Shown piece after piece: positions 17,053 through 26,264 of a stretch of DNA of 64,000 nucleotides. Origin of the DNA: Myroides odoratimimus (GTDB taxonomy: Bacteria > Bacteroidota > Bacteroidia > Flavobacteriales > Flavobacteriaceae); NCBI RefSeq assembly GCF_001485415.1, contig NZ_BCMQ01000008.1, positions 62,001 to 126,000 on the forward strand, given 5' to 3'. The translations under genes and the position numbers were made by a program. The notes beneath the pieces were generated by a model that saw only the letters and a list, made by a program, of their open reading frames with translations, made no database searches and was not told the origin of the DNA. Each line of letters starts with the position of its first letter. Position 1 is the first letter of the stretch.

Positions 17053-19389
17053 ATGCAAAATTATATAGATCAGTTAAATGAGGCTCAAAGAGCACCTGTA
17101 CTCCAGAAAGATGGACCAATGATAGTAATCGCTGGAGCAGGGTCAGGGAAGACGAGAGTGTTGACTTTACGTATTGCTTATTTAATGCATCAAGGAGTTG
17201 ATGCTTTTAATATTCTAGCGTTGACGTTTACCAATAAGGCAGCTCGTGAAATGAAAGTAAGGATTGCTCAAATCGTTGGGAATTCAGAGGCTAAGAATCT
17301 ATGGATGGGAACATTCCACTCTGTATTCGCTAAGATACTTAGAGCAGAGGCAGATAAGTTGGGGTATCCTAGTAACTTTACTATTTATGATTCTCAAGAT
17401 AGTCAACGCCTTATAGGGCAGATTATAAAAGAGATGCAATTAGATAAAGATATTTATAAGCCAAAAGAAATACTAAGTAGAATTTCATCTTATAAAAATA
17501 GTTTAGTAACTGTAAAAGCATATTTTAATAATCCTGAACTACAAGAGGCTGATGCGATGAGTAAAAGGCCTCGTATAGGAGAGATTTATAATAATTACGT
17601 AGAACGATGTTTTAAGTCAGGAGCAATGGATTTTGATGATTTATTGTTAAAGACAAATGAGTTATTAACTCGTTTTCCTGATGTACTTTCTAAATATCAA
17701 AATAGATTCAAATATATATTAGTGGATGAGTATCAGGATACTAACCATTCACAATATTTGATAGTTCGTGCATTATCAGATCGTTTTCAGAATATTTGTG
17801 TAGTTGGGGATGATGCTCAGAGTATATACGCCTTTAGAGGAGCGAATATTAATAATATTTTGAATTTCCAAAAAGATTATGAAGGGGTAGAAACTTATCG
17901 ATTAGAGCAGAATTATCGTTCGTCAAGAAATATTGTAGAAGCAGCTAACTCAGTTATTGATAATAATAAAGTTAAGCTAGAAAAGGTAGTATGGACCGCG
18001 AATGACTTTGGACCAAAGATAAAAGTACATAGATCATTAACAGATGGAGAAGAAGGACGTTTTGTAGCTTCTACTATTTTTGAAGAAAAGATGCAAAATC
18101 AAAAGAACAACAGTGATTTTGCTATTTTATATCGAACGAATGCACAGTCTCGTGCTATGGAGGATGCTTTGCGTAAAAAAGATATACCTTATCGTATTTA
18201 TGGTGGTTTATCGTTTTATCAAAGGAAAGAGATTAAGGATGTATTGAGTTACCTAAGACTGGTAATTAATCCTAAAGATGAGGAAGCATTAGTACGTGTA
18301 ATTAACTATCCAGCAAGAGGTATAGGAAATACTACTTTGGACAAATTAACAATTGCTGCTAATCACTATAAGCGTTCTATATTTGAAGTAGTTGAGCATA
18401 TTGATAAAATTGACTTAAAAATTACTGCCGGTACACGTAATAAATTGAGTGATTTTAGCAATATGATTAAGGCTTTTCAAGCGTTGGAAGAAACAATGGA
18501 TGCTTATCAATTGACGGAACATATTGTTAAAAAAACTGGGCTTGTTCAAGAGATGCGTAAGGATACTACTCCAGAGGGTATTACACGTATGGAGAATATT
18601 GAGGAACTACTGAATGGTATTAAAGACTTTATTGAAGGTCAACGTGAGGTAGATGGTGCTAGAGGAGCTTTAAGTGAGTTTATGGAAGATGTGGCTTTAG
18701 CTACAGATTTAGATAAAGATACGGGTGATGATGACAGGGTGGCCTTGATGACAATCCACTTAGCGAAAGGACTGGAATTCCCGACTGTATTCTGTGTAGG
18801 AATGGAAGAAGATTTGTTCCCAAGTGCAATGAGTATGAATACTAGAAGTGAATTAGAGGAGGAAAGAAGATTGTTCTATGTTGCTTTAACACGTGCAGAG
18901 CATCAGGCTTACTTAACTTATGCTCAATCAAGATATAGATGGGGGAAATTAGTAGATAGTGATCCTTCCCGATTTATAGAAGAAATTAAAGACGAGTATT
19001 TAGAGTATTTAACTCCAGTAGAAACAAATTATAGGTACAAACCGACTATTAATGCTGATATTTTTGGTGATGTAGATAAGAGTAAGTTGAGATTGAAAAA
19101 ACCTGTTGCCGGTACTCCTCCTGCTTATGTAACCGAAAATGAAGAACCAAAAGAGAACAGGAATATAAGGAAATTAAAGCCTGTAGATGCTTCACCAACT
19201 AAGACTACTAGTCTTACAAATGGTAATCAACTGTTAGAAGTAGGCCAGGTAGTTATGCATGAACGTTTTGGTAAAGGGGTTATTATTAATCTTGAAGGTG
19301 TTGGTGCAGATAAGAAAGCGGAGATTCGATTTGATGTTGGAGGAATAAAAAAACTGCTGTTAAGATTTGCTAAGCTTCAAGTTTTATAG
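17053..19389 (+). CDS. UvrD/PcrA-family superfamily 1 DNA helicase
   Basis: This ATP-dependent 3'-5' helicase of about 778 residues acts in nucleotide-excision and mismatch repair and removes proteins from DNA. SF1 motifs are intact: AGAGSGKTRVL (Walker A), ALTFTNKAAREM (Ia), ILVDEYQDTN (II), VVGDDAQSIYAFRGA (III), LEQNYRSS (IV), VALMTIHLAKGLEFPTVF (V) and RRLFYVALTRAE (VI). The C-terminal tail with a VGQVVMHERFGKGVI segment is typical of PcrA/UvrD from low-GC bacteria and Bacteroidota. ATG 17053 is chosen because the upstream TTG lies inside the promoter. The next gene follows after 30 bases. Confidence 0.94.
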   Translation: MQNYIDQLNEAQRAPVLQKDGPMIVIAGAGSGKTRVLTLRIAYLMHQGVDAFNILALTFTNKAAREMKVRIAQIVGNSEAKNLWMGTFHSVFAKILRAEADKLGYPSNFTIYDSQDSQRLIGQIIKEMQLDKDIYKPKEILSRISSYKNSLVTVKAYFNNPELQEADAMSKRPRIGEIYNNYVERCFKSGAMDFDDLLLKTNELLTRFPDVLSKYQNRFKYILVDEYQDTNHSQYLIVRALSDRFQNICVVGDDAQSIYAFRGANINNILNFQKDYEGVETYRLEQNYRSSRNIVEAANSVIDNNKVKLEKVVWTANDFGPKIKVHRSLTDGEEGRFVASTIFEEKMQNQKNNSDFAILYRTNAQSRAMEDALRKKDIPYRIYGGLSFYQRKEIKDVLSYLRLVINPKDEEALVRVINYPARGIGNTTLDKLTIAANHYKRSIFEVVEHIDKIDLKITAGTRNKLSDFSNMIKAFQALEETMDAYQLTEHIVKKTGLVQEMRKDTTPEGITRMENIEELLNGIKDFIEGQREVDGARGALSEFMEDVALATDLDKDTGDDDRVALMTIHLAKGLEFPTVFCVGMEEDLFPSAMSMNTRSELEEERRLFYVALTRAEHQAYLTYAQSRYRWGKLVDSDPSRFIEEIKDEYLEYLTPVETNYRYKPTINADIFGDVDKSKLRLKKPVAGTPPAYVTENEEPKENRNIRKLKPVDASPTKTTSLTNGNQLLEVGQVVMHERFGKGVIINLEGVGADKKAEIRFDVGGIKKLLLRFAKLQVL

Positions 19390-19419
19390 TAAATTGTATA
19401 GAGTATAAAAAATATAAGT

Positions 19420-20040
19420 ATGTCACAGTTTATAAAGATTTATCCAGAGAATCCTAATGAAAAGGAAATTGATAAAGTGGTTAAGGTATTAAGAGAGGGA
19501 GGTCTAGTTATCTACCCTACTGATACTGTGTATGGGTTAGGATGTGATATATCAAATTCTAAGGCATTAGAAAGAATTGCTAAGATTAAAGGAATAAAAT
19601 TAGATAAGGCTAACTTTTCTTTTGTTTGTTATGATCTAAGTAATATTTCTAACTATGTGAAGCAGATAGATACTTCTATATTTAAAATATTAAAGAAAGC
19701 ATTACCTGGTCCTTATACTTTTATTCTTCCTGGAAATAATGAACTTCCTAAAGAGTTTAAGAAGAAAAAAACAGTAGGGATTCGTGTGCCTGATAATAAT
19801 ATTGCAAGAGAAATTGTTAGAAAACTTGGTAACCCAATAGTATCTACTTCTATTTATGATGAAGATGAGATATTAGAGTATACTACTGATCCAGAATTGA
19901 TATTTGAAAAATGGCAAAATATAGTTGATATTGTTATTGATGGAGGGTATGGAAATAATGAAGCATCAACAGTAATTGACTTGTCAGGAGAAGAACCTGA
20001 AATTATAAGAGCAGGTAAGGGAGATACTGATATCTTCTAA
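19420..20040 (+). CDS. Sua5/YciO/YrdC-family threonylcarbamoyl-AMP synthase
   Basis: This 206-residue protein of the YrdC/Sua5 fold makes threonylcarbamoyl-AMP from Thr, bicarbonate and ATP, the first step of the t6A37 tRNA modification. KxR/SxN-type signatures are visible: GGLVIYPTDTVYGLGCDI, RIAKIKGIKLDKANFSFVCYD, LPGPYTFILP and GIRVPDN...PIVSTS. The length suits a single YrdC domain without the Sua5 C-terminal extension. YciO-like paralogues of unknown role look similar, so the exact assignment is likely but not certain. It probably shares a transcript with the helicase gene. Confidence 0.85.
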   Translation: MSQFIKIYPENPNEKEIDKVVKVLREGGLVIYPTDTVYGLGCDISNSKALERIAKIKGIKLDKANFSFVCYDLSNISNYVKQIDTSIFKILKKALPGPYTFILPGNNELPKEFKKKKTVGIRVPDNNIAREIVRKLGNPIVSTSIYDEDEILEYTTDPELIFEKWQNIVDIVIDGGYGNNEASTVIDLSGEEPEIIRAGKGDTDIF

Positions 20041-20140
20041 AAGAATCAAATAAGTATAAAAACGAATTAATAAACAAGGTTAATTTACAGTTACAAGCTA
20101 TATAAGCTTAATTAAATTAGGGTTTTTCAAACTGAATTGT

Positions 20141-20148
20141 TATTTTTG
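20141..20148 (+). promoter_or_regulatory. -7 box of the sucC promoter
   Basis: TATTTTTG matches TAnnTTTG, 35 bases before the sucC ATG. Confidence 0.55.
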
Positions 20149-20183
20149 TAACTGTTTATATTAAAAGCTAAACGTATCACACT

Positions 20184-21377
20184 ATGAATTTACATGAATT
20201 TCAAGGTAAAGAAATATTAGCTAGCTACGGTGTAAGAGTACAACGTGGATTAGTAGCTAACAACGCAGAAGAAGCAGTTGAAAAAGCAAAACAACTTACA
20301 GAAGAAACTGGTACAAGTTGGTATGTAATTAAAGCTCAGATCCATGCAGGAGGAAGAGGTAAAGGAGGAGGAGTTAAGTTGGCTAAAAACTTAGACGAAG
20401 TAAAAGAAATCGCTGGTAAGATTATCGGTATGGATTTAATTACTCCACAAACTCCACCAGAAGGAAAAAGAGTTAACCGTGTTTTAGTAGCAGAGGATGT
20501 TTACTACCCTGGAGAAAGCGAAACTAACGAGTTTTACATGTCTGTACTACTTGATAGAGCTAAAGGACGTAACATGATTATGTATTCTACTGAAGGAGGT
20601 ATGGATATCGAAGAAGTTGCTGAGAAAACTCCACACTTAATCTTCAAAGAAGAAATCGATCCAGCAGTTGGATTACAAGGATTCCAAGCTAGAAGAATTG
20701 CTTTTAACTTAGGATTATCTGGAAATGCTTTCAAAGAAATGGTTAAGTTCGTAGATGCTTTATATAGAGCATACATTGGAAGTGATTCTTCAATGTTCGA
20801 GATTAACCCTGTATTAAAAACTTCTGATGATAAAATTTTAGCTGTTGATGCTAAAGTGACTTTAGATGATAATGCATTATACAGACAAAAAACTTATGCT
20901 GAGTACAGAGACGTTACTGAAGAAAGACCTATCGAAGTAGAAGCTAAAGAAGCAGGATTAAACTATGTGGATTTAGATGGTACTGTAGGATGTATGGTTA
21001 ACGGTGCTGGATTAGCAATGGCTACTATGGACTTAATTAAGTATGCTGGTTTCGAACCTGCTAACTTCTTAGACGTAGGAGGAACTGCTGATGCTAAACG
21101 TGTTGAAATCGCTTTCCGTATTATCTTAAAAGATCCTAACGTAAAAGCTATTTTAATTAACATCTTTGGAGGTATCGTTCGTTGTGACCGTGTTGCTCAA
21201 GGTGTTGTTGATGCATACAAGAACATGGGTGACGATATTAAAGTGCCAATCATCGTTCGTTTACAAGGAACTAATGCTGAATTAGCAAAAGAAATTATCG
21301 ATCAATCAGGTATGCCTATTTTATCTGCTATTGCTTTCCAGGAAGCTGCAGACCAAGTAAAAGTGGCTTTATCATAA
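20184..21377 (+). CDS. sucC: succinyl-CoA ligase (ADP-forming) beta subunit
   Basis: This 397-residue beta subunit makes ATP from succinyl-CoA in the TCA cycle, with SucD (not in this window). The ATP-grasp domain opens with [17 protein letters not shown] and carries the nucleotide loop [16 protein letters not shown]. The C-terminal ligase/CoA domain shows [24 protein letters not shown] and the contact loop [14 protein letters not shown]. It is of typical length and ends in a terminator, so sucC is transcribed here without sucD, as is common in Bacteroidota. Confidence 0.97.
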   Translation: MNLHEFQGKEILASYGVRVQRGLVANNAEEAVEKAKQLTEETGTSWYVIKAQIHAGGRGKGGGVKLAKNLDEVKEIAGKIIGMDLITPQTPPEGKRVNRVLVAEDVYYPGESETNEFYMSVLLDRAKGRNMIMYSTEGGMDIEEVAEKTPHLIFKEEIDPAVGLQGFQARRIAFNLGLSGNAFKEMVKFVDALYRAYIGSDSSMFEINPVLKTSDDKILAVDAKVTLDDNALYRQKTYAEYRDVTEERPIEVEAKEAGLNYVDLDGTVGCMVNGAGLAMATMDLIKYAGFEPANFLDVGGTADAKRVEIAFRIILKDPNVKAILINIFGGIVRCDRVAQGVVDAYKNMGDDIKVPIIVRLQGTNAELAKEIIDQSGMPILSAIAFQEAADQVKVALS

Positions 21378-21395
21378 TTTAGATAAAAGAATATA

Positions 21396-21428
21396 AAAAA
21401 GGCTAGCTCATTTGAGCTGGCCTTTTTT
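21396..21428 (+). terminator. rho-independent terminator of sucC
   Basis: AAAAAGGCTAGCTC / GAGCTGGCCTTTTT with one G-U pair and a four-base loop. Confidence 0.85.
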
Positions 21429-21457
21429 ATTATGTGTTTTTATAGGAGAGATAAAAA

Positions 21458-21490
21458 AATAAAGCTATTCTTTTAAAGAATAGCTTTATT
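21458..21490 (-). terminator. rho-independent terminator of the DUF1456 gene
   Basis: AATAAAGCTATTCT / AGAATAGCTTTATT, 14-bp perfect arms right at the 3' end of the minus-strand gene; T-rich on the minus strand and nearly symmetric. Confidence 0.8.
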
Positions 21491-21491
21491 T

Positions 21492-21923
21492 TTATTTTTT
21501 TCCATTTTTGAATTTGATTCCTGCTAATGGTGATTTAGGAGTAGTCTTTTTATTAGAAGTAGTCTTCTTTTTGAAATCTACGTTTTTACCTGAGTTTCCT
21601 TCTTTTTTAGGCGCTGGTTTAGTTTTCTTGTCCGTTGTCTGTTGTTTAAATGGTTTTATTTCAGACTTATTGGAAGCTAATACTTCTAATGGATTCTTAG
21701 GGGCTTCTTTTGTTCCTCTTAAGTGAATTACTAAACCATTTAGAAAGTTTCTTAGAATTTGATCTCCACATTCTATGTATTTAGGATGGTCAGCATTTCT
21801 AAAAAAGTTACCAATTTCACCTTTTGAAATTCTAAAATCAACTAATTCTAAAATTTCTACTATTTGATCGTCGCGTAATTGTAAAGCAACTCTCAGTTTC
21901 TTTAATATGTCGTTATTATTCAT
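21492..21923 (-). CDS. DUF1456 (YehS-like) family protein
   Basis: This 143-residue protein has two short DUF1456-type modules: NNDILKKLRVALQLRDDQIVEILELVDFRISKGEI and a second module near GDQILRNFLNGLVIHLRG. A Lys/Thr-rich, probably disordered tail follows (residues about 85-143). The family function is unknown. It lies just downstream of uvrB on the same strand, with a 32-base gap that contains its own -7 box, so it can be expressed independently. Confidence 0.85.
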   Translation of the reverse strand: MNNNDILKKLRVALQLRDDQIVEILELVDFRISKGEIGNFFRNADHPKYIECGDQILRNFLNGLVIHLRGTKEAPKNPLEVLASNKSEIKPFKQQTTDKKTKPAPKKEGNSGKNVDFKKKTTSNKKTTPKSPLAGIKFKNGKK

Positions 21924-21937
21924 TCTATCTATTTTTG

Positions 21938-21945
21938 CAAAGGTA
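21938..21945 (-). promoter_or_regulatory. -7 box of the DUF1456 gene
   Basis: Minus-strand TACCTTTG fits TAnnTTTG in the short gap between uvrB and the DUF1456 gene. Confidence 0.45.
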
Positions 21946-21955
21946 ATTAAATTAT

Positions 21956-23941
21956 CTACAGTTTATCTTTTAAAGCTTTTATTTCGTCTCTTAAACGAGC
22001 TGCATTGATAAAATCTAAGTCTTTAGCAGCTTTTTCCATTTCTTTTCTCTTCTCTCTTATTATTTTTTCTATATCAGCTTTGGATTTGTATTTAAGAGTT
22101 TCTTCTGCTGCTTGAAGAATAGTTTCTTTTTGGATGTCTTCATAAGAAGCTTTGACTAATTCACTAGATATTTTTTTGTTAATAGCAGTAGGAGTGATGT
22201 TGTGCTTCTTGTTGAAATTCATCTGCTTTTCTCGTCTATAGTTTGTTTCATCTATAGTTTTTTGCATGCTATCTGTAATTTTATCTGCATACATAATTGC
22301 TTTTCCATTTACGTTTCTAGCGGCTCTTCCAACAGTTTGTGTAAGTGATCTATGACTTCTAAGAAAACCTTCTTTATCAGCGTCTAAAATAGCTACTAGA
22401 GAAACTTCGGGTAAGTCTAGTCCTTCTCTTAATAAGTTTACTCCAATTAATACATCAAATAATCCTTTTCGTAAATCTTGCATAATTTCAACACGCTCTA
22501 ACGTGTCAACATCTGAATGAATATATCTACATCTTATTCCTACACGAGTGAAATATTTAGCTAGTTCTTCAGCCATTCTTTTGGTTAGAGTAGTGACTAA
22601 TACTCTTTCATCTTTTTCAACTCTTGAATGGATTTCTTCGATTAAATTATCTATTTGATTTTCTGTCGGTCTAATTTCGATTATGGGGTCAAGTAATCCA
22701 GTAGGACGGATTAATTGCTCTACATAAATACCTTCTGATTTTTGTAATTCATAATCAGCTGGGGTTGCAGAAACATATACTACTTGATTTTGCATTGCTT
22801 CAAATTCCTCGAATTTAAGAGGTCTGTTGTCTAGTGCGGCAGGTAGTCTGAATCCATATTCTACTAGATTTTCTTTACGAGATCTATCACCTCCATACAT
22901 GGCATGTACTTGTGATACAGTAACGTGACTCTCATCGATAACCATTAGATAATCATCTGGGAAATAATCTAGTAAACAGAATGGGCGTGTTCCTTGTTCT
23001 CTGCCATCTAGGTATCTTGAATAGTTTTCAATACCAGAACAATAGCCGAGCTCTCTGATCATTTCTAAATCAAAGTTAGTACGTTCTTCTAGACGTTTAG
23101 CTTCTAAGTGTTTTCCTATTTCTTTGAAGTAATCAACTTGTTTAACAAGGTCTTGTTGTATTTCCCATATAGCTTTTTGTAGTACATCTGGCGATGTTAC
23201 AAACATATTAGCTGGATAAATATTAAGGTTGGTGTATTTCTCTATTACAGCAGAAGTTGAGGGATTGAATACTTCAATATCTTCAATTTCATCTCCAAAA
23301 AAATGTATTCTAAATGGATTGTCTGCATAACTAGGGAATACTTCTACTGTATCTCCTTTTATTCTAAAAGTTCCTGGGGTGAATTCGGCTTCAGTTCTAG
23401 CATATAAACTTTGTACTAATCTATGTAACAGTTTTGTTCTGCTTATTTGTTGATCTAATTCAAGAGTGATTACGTTTTTTTGGAACTCAATAGGGTTACC
23501 TATACCGTATAAACAAGAAACAGATGCTACTACAATAATATCTCTTCTTCCTGAAAGTAGGGCAGAAGTAGTGCTTAATCGCATTTTTTCTAGTTCTTCA
23601 TTGATAGATAGATCTTTTTCTATATAGGTACCTGTAACAGGTAAGAATGCTTCAGGTTGGTAGTAGTCATAGTATGAGACAAAATACTCTACTGAGTTAT
23701 TAGGGAAAAAACTTTTGAATTCTGTGTATAGTTGTGCTGCTAATGTTTTGTTGTGAGCAAGTATTAGTGTAGGTCTGTTTACTTCGTTAATAACATTTGC
23801 AACAGTAAATGTTTTTCCAGAACCAGTAACTCCAACTAATGTTTGGTATTTTTCATCTGCATTGATTCCCTGAGCAAGTTTTTTTATTGCTTCAGGTTGA
23901 TCCCCTGTTGGTTTATACTCTGAATTTAATTTGAATTTCAT
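21956..23941 (-). CDS. uvrB: excinuclease ABC subunit B
   Basis: This 661-residue damage-verification helicase of nucleotide-excision repair works with UvrA and UvrC. Walker A is GVTGSGKTFT; the beta-hairpin region SYYDYYQPEAFLP, DESHVTVSQVHAMYGG (motif II) and NLLREGLDLPEVS (motif V) are intact. The C-terminal UVR domain (EKAAKDLDFINAARLRDEI) is the UvrC-contact helix pair. Length is standard. Transcription starts from a -7 box placed right next to the ompA terminator. Confidence 0.98.
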   Translation of the reverse strand: MKFKLNSEYKPTGDQPEAIKKLAQGINADEKYQTLVGVTGSGKTFTVANVINEVNRPTLILAHNKTLAAQLYTEFKSFFPNNSVEYFVSYYDYYQPEAFLPVTGTYIEKDLSINEELEKMRLSTTSALLSGRRDIIVVASVSCLYGIGNPIEFQKNVITLELDQQISRTKLLHRLVQSLYARTEAEFTPGTFRIKGDTVEVFPSYADNPFRIHFFGDEIEDIEVFNPSTSAVIEKYTNLNIYPANMFVTSPDVLQKAIWEIQQDLVKQVDYFKEIGKHLEAKRLEERTNFDLEMIRELGYCSGIENYSRYLDGREQGTRPFCLLDYFPDDYLMVIDESHVTVSQVHAMYGGDRSRKENLVEYGFRLPAALDNRPLKFEEFEAMQNQVVYVSATPADYELQKSEGIYVEQLIRPTGLLDPIIEIRPTENQIDNLIEEIHSRVEKDERVLVTTLTKRMAEELAKYFTRVGIRCRYIHSDVDTLERVEIMQDLRKGLFDVLIGVNLLREGLDLPEVSLVAILDADKEGFLRSHRSLTQTVGRAARNVNGKAIMYADKITDSMQKTIDETNYRREKQMNFNKKHNITPTAINKKISSELVKASYEDIQKETILQAAEETLKYKSKADIEKIIREKRKEMEKAAKDLDFINAARLRDEIKALKDKL

Positions 23942-23960
23942 AGTTGATTTAATAAGTATA

Positions 23961-23968
23961 CAAAGTTA
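23961..23968 (-). promoter_or_regulatory. -7 box of the uvrB promoter
   Basis: Minus-strand TAACTTTG matches TAnnTTTG 20 bases before the uvrB ATG; the T-run of the ompA terminator ends just upstream. Confidence 0.55.
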
Positions 23969-23974
23969 CTTATT

Positions 23975-24010
23975 AAAAATAAAAAAAGCGCAAGAATAAT
24001 CTTGCGCTTT
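23975..24010 (-). terminator. rho-independent terminator of the ompA-like gene
   Basis: AAAGCGCAAGA / TCTTGCGCTTT, a perfect 11-bp stem with a four-base loop and a T-rich run on the minus strand. Confidence 0.9.
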
Positions 24011-24035
24011 AATATGATTAGATTGAATTCTAAAT

Positions 24036-25265
24036 TTAGTTAATTTTGAATACAACTTTTCTTGCAATTCTACGAGCTGCAGCTGAATCTTTAGACACTG
24101 CGTCATCGATTCCGTTTCCTTTAGCAGAAACTTTAGAAGCACTAACTCCAGATTTAACTAAGATATCTTTAACTGCGTTAGCACGTCTTTCAGATAACTT
24201 ATTGTTGTAAGATTTGTTTCCTACTGCATCAGCATAACCCATAACTTCAACAGAAGCATTTGGATTAGCTTTTAAGTAGTTAACGATGAAATTGATTCCG
24301 TCAACGTTTGTTGGTTGAGTTTTATCAAAGTCAAAATAAGCAGCAACATATCCTTTGTTGATTAATTCTTTAATCATGTTAGAATCGTTACCTGCAACAG
24401 CTTGCTCTGGTTGGTTACCATATTTCTCAGCGATGAAAGCTTCGATGTTATCAGCGATACCGTTGTTGTTTTTATCGATATTTCTACCTCTAGAATCAAC
24501 TAAAGCACCAGCTGGTGTATTAGGCTCTAGATCTAAGTAATCTGGCACACCGTCTCCATCAGAGTCAACTAACATGCTTTCTACTTTAGATACTCTTCCA
24601 TCTAATTCAGCTAATAAAGCATTTTCTTGTTCTGCTTCAGTATACCAATCAGCGTGTTGAGCATTTTTACCTAAATAGATAGAAACTCCAACAGAAGCGT
24701 TAAACATAGTTCCTTGAGCGATAGAACGGTTAGTTGTACCTACACCATTCCAGTTTTTGTTTTGCTCTAAGTTTTGAATAACTGTAAAGTCTGCGTTTAA
24801 TGCAACACGTGGGTGAACTTTAATTTGACCAGTTAATCCAGCCATTAAGTGTCCCATATTGTCTGTTCCAGAGAATGCATCTCCGTTCATCCAAGAGTAA
24901 CCTCCCCCAGCGTGAGCTTGTACGTTTAATACTTTAGTCCAAGTTTCGAAGTTTAAAAGTCTTCCAACGTTAACAACCCCTTCTAAGCTTGTTCTGTAGT
25001 GGTTAGTGTTTAAATCAGCATCATTAGTCCAGTTGTCTAATTTATCATAGCCAAAAGAAGCTTTAATACCAAATTTGTTGTTTAAGCTATAACGTACACC
25101 TCCATCTAAGTGTAAGTTTTTGAATGTTTCAGCAGATTGACCTGCTCTAGCTGGTTTAGCAAATCCTCCATTTAAGTCAATAGACCATTTGTTGTAAGGA
25201 CTTTGAGCATGAACAGCACCAAAAGCTAATACAGAAGCCAATAACGGTAATGTTAATTTTTTCAT
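24036..25265 (-). CDS. OmpA-family outer-membrane porin with TSP3 linker
   Basis: This protein of about 409 residues has a signal peptide ending in VHAQ. An N-terminal 8-strand beta-barrel (residues about 22-200) is followed by a calcium-binding TSP3-type linker (DSDGDGVPDYLDLEPNTPAG, then DKNNNGIADNIE). The C-terminal OmpA peptidoglycan-binding domain shows YFDFDKTQPTN and GYADAVGNKSYNNKLSERRA. It likely ties the outer membrane to peptidoglycan and is one of the major OMPs typical of flavobacteria. ATG 25265 is preferred to the upstream in-frame start at 25286, since the signal peptide begins MKKLTLPLLA. Confidence 0.93.
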   Translation of the reverse strand: MKKLTLPLLASVLAFGAVHAQSPYNKWSIDLNGGFAKPARAGQSAETFKNLHLDGGVRYSLNNKFGIKASFGYDKLDNWTNDADLNTNHYRTSLEGVVNVGRLLNFETWTKVLNVQAHAGGGYSWMNGDAFSGTDNMGHLMAGLTGQIKVHPRVALNADFTVIQNLEQNKNWNGVGTTNRSIAQGTMFNASVGVSIYLGKNAQHADWYTEAEQENALLAELDGRVSKVESMLVDSDGDGVPDYLDLEPNTPAGALVDSRGRNIDKNNNGIADNIEAFIAEKYGNQPEQAVAGNDSNMIKELINKGYVAAYFDFDKTQPTNVDGINFIVNYLKANPNASVEVMGYADAVGNKSYNNKLSERRANAVKDILVKSGVSASKVSAKGNGIDDAVSKDSAAARRIARKVVFKIN

Positions 25266-25332
25266 AGTTGTCTTTTTAATTTCCATTAAACATGATTAAA
25301 ATAATCAGTTTTTTTACTAATCGCTTATGGAG

Positions 25333-25340
25333 CAAATATA
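25333..25340 (-). promoter_or_regulatory. -7 box of the ompA-like promoter
   Basis: Minus-strand TATATTTG matches TAnnTTTG, about 65 bases upstream of the ATG, giving a longer leader than most genes here, as often seen for major OMP mRNAs. Confidence 0.5.
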
Positions 25341-25378
25341 AGGCAAAGATTTGTAATAGAAAGATAAAATGTTGTTTT

Positions 25379-25409
25379 TTTGTAAAAAAGGATAGTTTTA
25401 GTACTTTTG
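25379..25409 (+). promoter_or_regulatory. consensus promoter of the NUDIX gene
   Basis: TTTG (25379-25382), an exact 19-base spacer and TACTTTTG (25402-25409) give a full match to the Bacteroidota promoter. The start site should lie near 25416, only some 14 bases before ATG 25430. Confidence 0.75.
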
Positions 25410-25429
25410 TTTCATAAAAATTGTATAAT

Positions 25430-25855
25430 ATGGGATATGTTTCGAAGATATTCGTTACTGTAGATGTAGTATTGTTTAAAAAATATTTAAATATTTCACA
25501 GATATTATTAATAAAGCGCAAAAATGAACCGTTTCGTGATTATTGGGCTTTACCTGGTGGTTTTGTAGACGAAAATGAAGATTTAGAGATTGCAGCAAAG
25601 CGTGAATTACGTGAAGAAACGTCAATCGACCTGAATCAACTTACTCAAATTAAAGCATATGGGAAACCTTTTAGAGATCCAAGATCGCACATGGTGACTG
25701 TAGCTTTTTGGGCAGAAGTAGGAGAGGGGGTTATTGGTGAAGCTGCTGATGACGCTAAAGAATTGAAATGGTTTAATATAGATGATTTACCACAGTTAGC
25801 TTTTGATCATTTAGATATTATAACTGATGCGGTAGATATATATAAAAAAAAATAA
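25430..25855 (+). CDS. NUDIX hydrolase
   Basis: This protein of about 141 residues has an intact Nudix box (GGFVDENEDLEIAAKRELREET), so it can hydrolyse a nucleoside diphosphate linked to another group X. The family background ILLIKRKNEPFRDYWALPGG resembles ADP-ribose pyrophosphatase/NrtR-type Nudix domains, but the C-terminal winged-helix of NrtR is absent. ATG 25430 is used because an in-frame TTG at 25421 falls in the leader right after the promoter. Its stop codon sits inside a perfect palindrome shared with the convergent DUF3817 gene. Confidence 0.9.
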   Translation: MGYVSKIFVTVDVVLFKKYLNISQILLIKRKNEPFRDYWALPGGFVDENEDLEIAAKRELREETSIDLNQLTQIKAYGKPFRDPRSHMVTVAFWAEVGEGVIGEAADDAKELKWFNIDDLPQLAFDHLDIITDAVDIYKKK

Positions 25856-25877
25856 GTCTGTACAGACTTATTTTTTT
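25846..25877. terminator. perfect 32-bp palindromic two-way terminator
   Basis: AAAAAAATAAGTCTGT followed without any spacer by its exact complement. It is T-rich on both strands, so it can end both the NUDIX gene (+) and the DUF3817 gene (-). Both stop codons are in or at the arms (25853-25855 and 25876-25878). Confidence 0.85.
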
Positions 25878-26157
25878 ATGCTTTACTTTCAAGAAGTTTT
25901 TTTTCCATGATAAAAGTACCAAATGGAACAATTGAAGCTAGACAGATAAGGCCATACTTTTTCATACTCCATTTTTCATCACTTTTAAGTACTGTAGCCA
26001 TTACTATATATAGTATAAACAATACTCCATGTGCCATTCCGACTTTACTTACCATTTCTGGTTTGTGTAGAAAGTATTTTAAGGGCATAGCGATAAACAA
26101 AAGTGCTAGTAGAGATAAACCTTCAAGCAGCGCAACAATTTTAAATGTCTTTAGCAT
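25876..26157 (-). CDS. DUF3817 family small membrane protein
   Basis: This 93-residue integral membrane protein of the DUF3817 (YdzA-like) family has an N-terminal helix FKIVALLEGLSLLALLFIAM, the family motif GMAHGVLFILYIVMA in the second helix, and a third helix around LICLASIVPFGTFI. Function is unknown; family members have three helices and similar length. It converges with the NUDIX gene and shares its palindromic terminator. No regulatory signal was recognised upstream. Confidence 0.87.
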   Translation of the reverse strand: MLKTFKIVALLEGLSLLALLFIAMPLKYFLHKPEMVSKVGMAHGVLFILYIVMATVLKSDEKWSMKKYGLICLASIVPFGTFIMEKKLLESKA

Positions 26158-26210
26158 CTTAATTAAATTAGAAGTTTTAAGTATGCTAATATAGTTTTAA
26201 AATAGAAACA

Positions 26211-26243
26211 AAAAAAGCCTAACAGGAGTTCTGATAGGCTTTT
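26211..26243 (-). terminator. rho-independent terminator
   Basis: AAAAGCCTA / TAGGCTTTT around a 13-base loop, T-rich on the minus strand, 22 bases after the minus-strand gene ending at 26265. Confidence 0.75.
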
Positions 26244-26264
26244 ATATTTAGATTAACATTTTAA

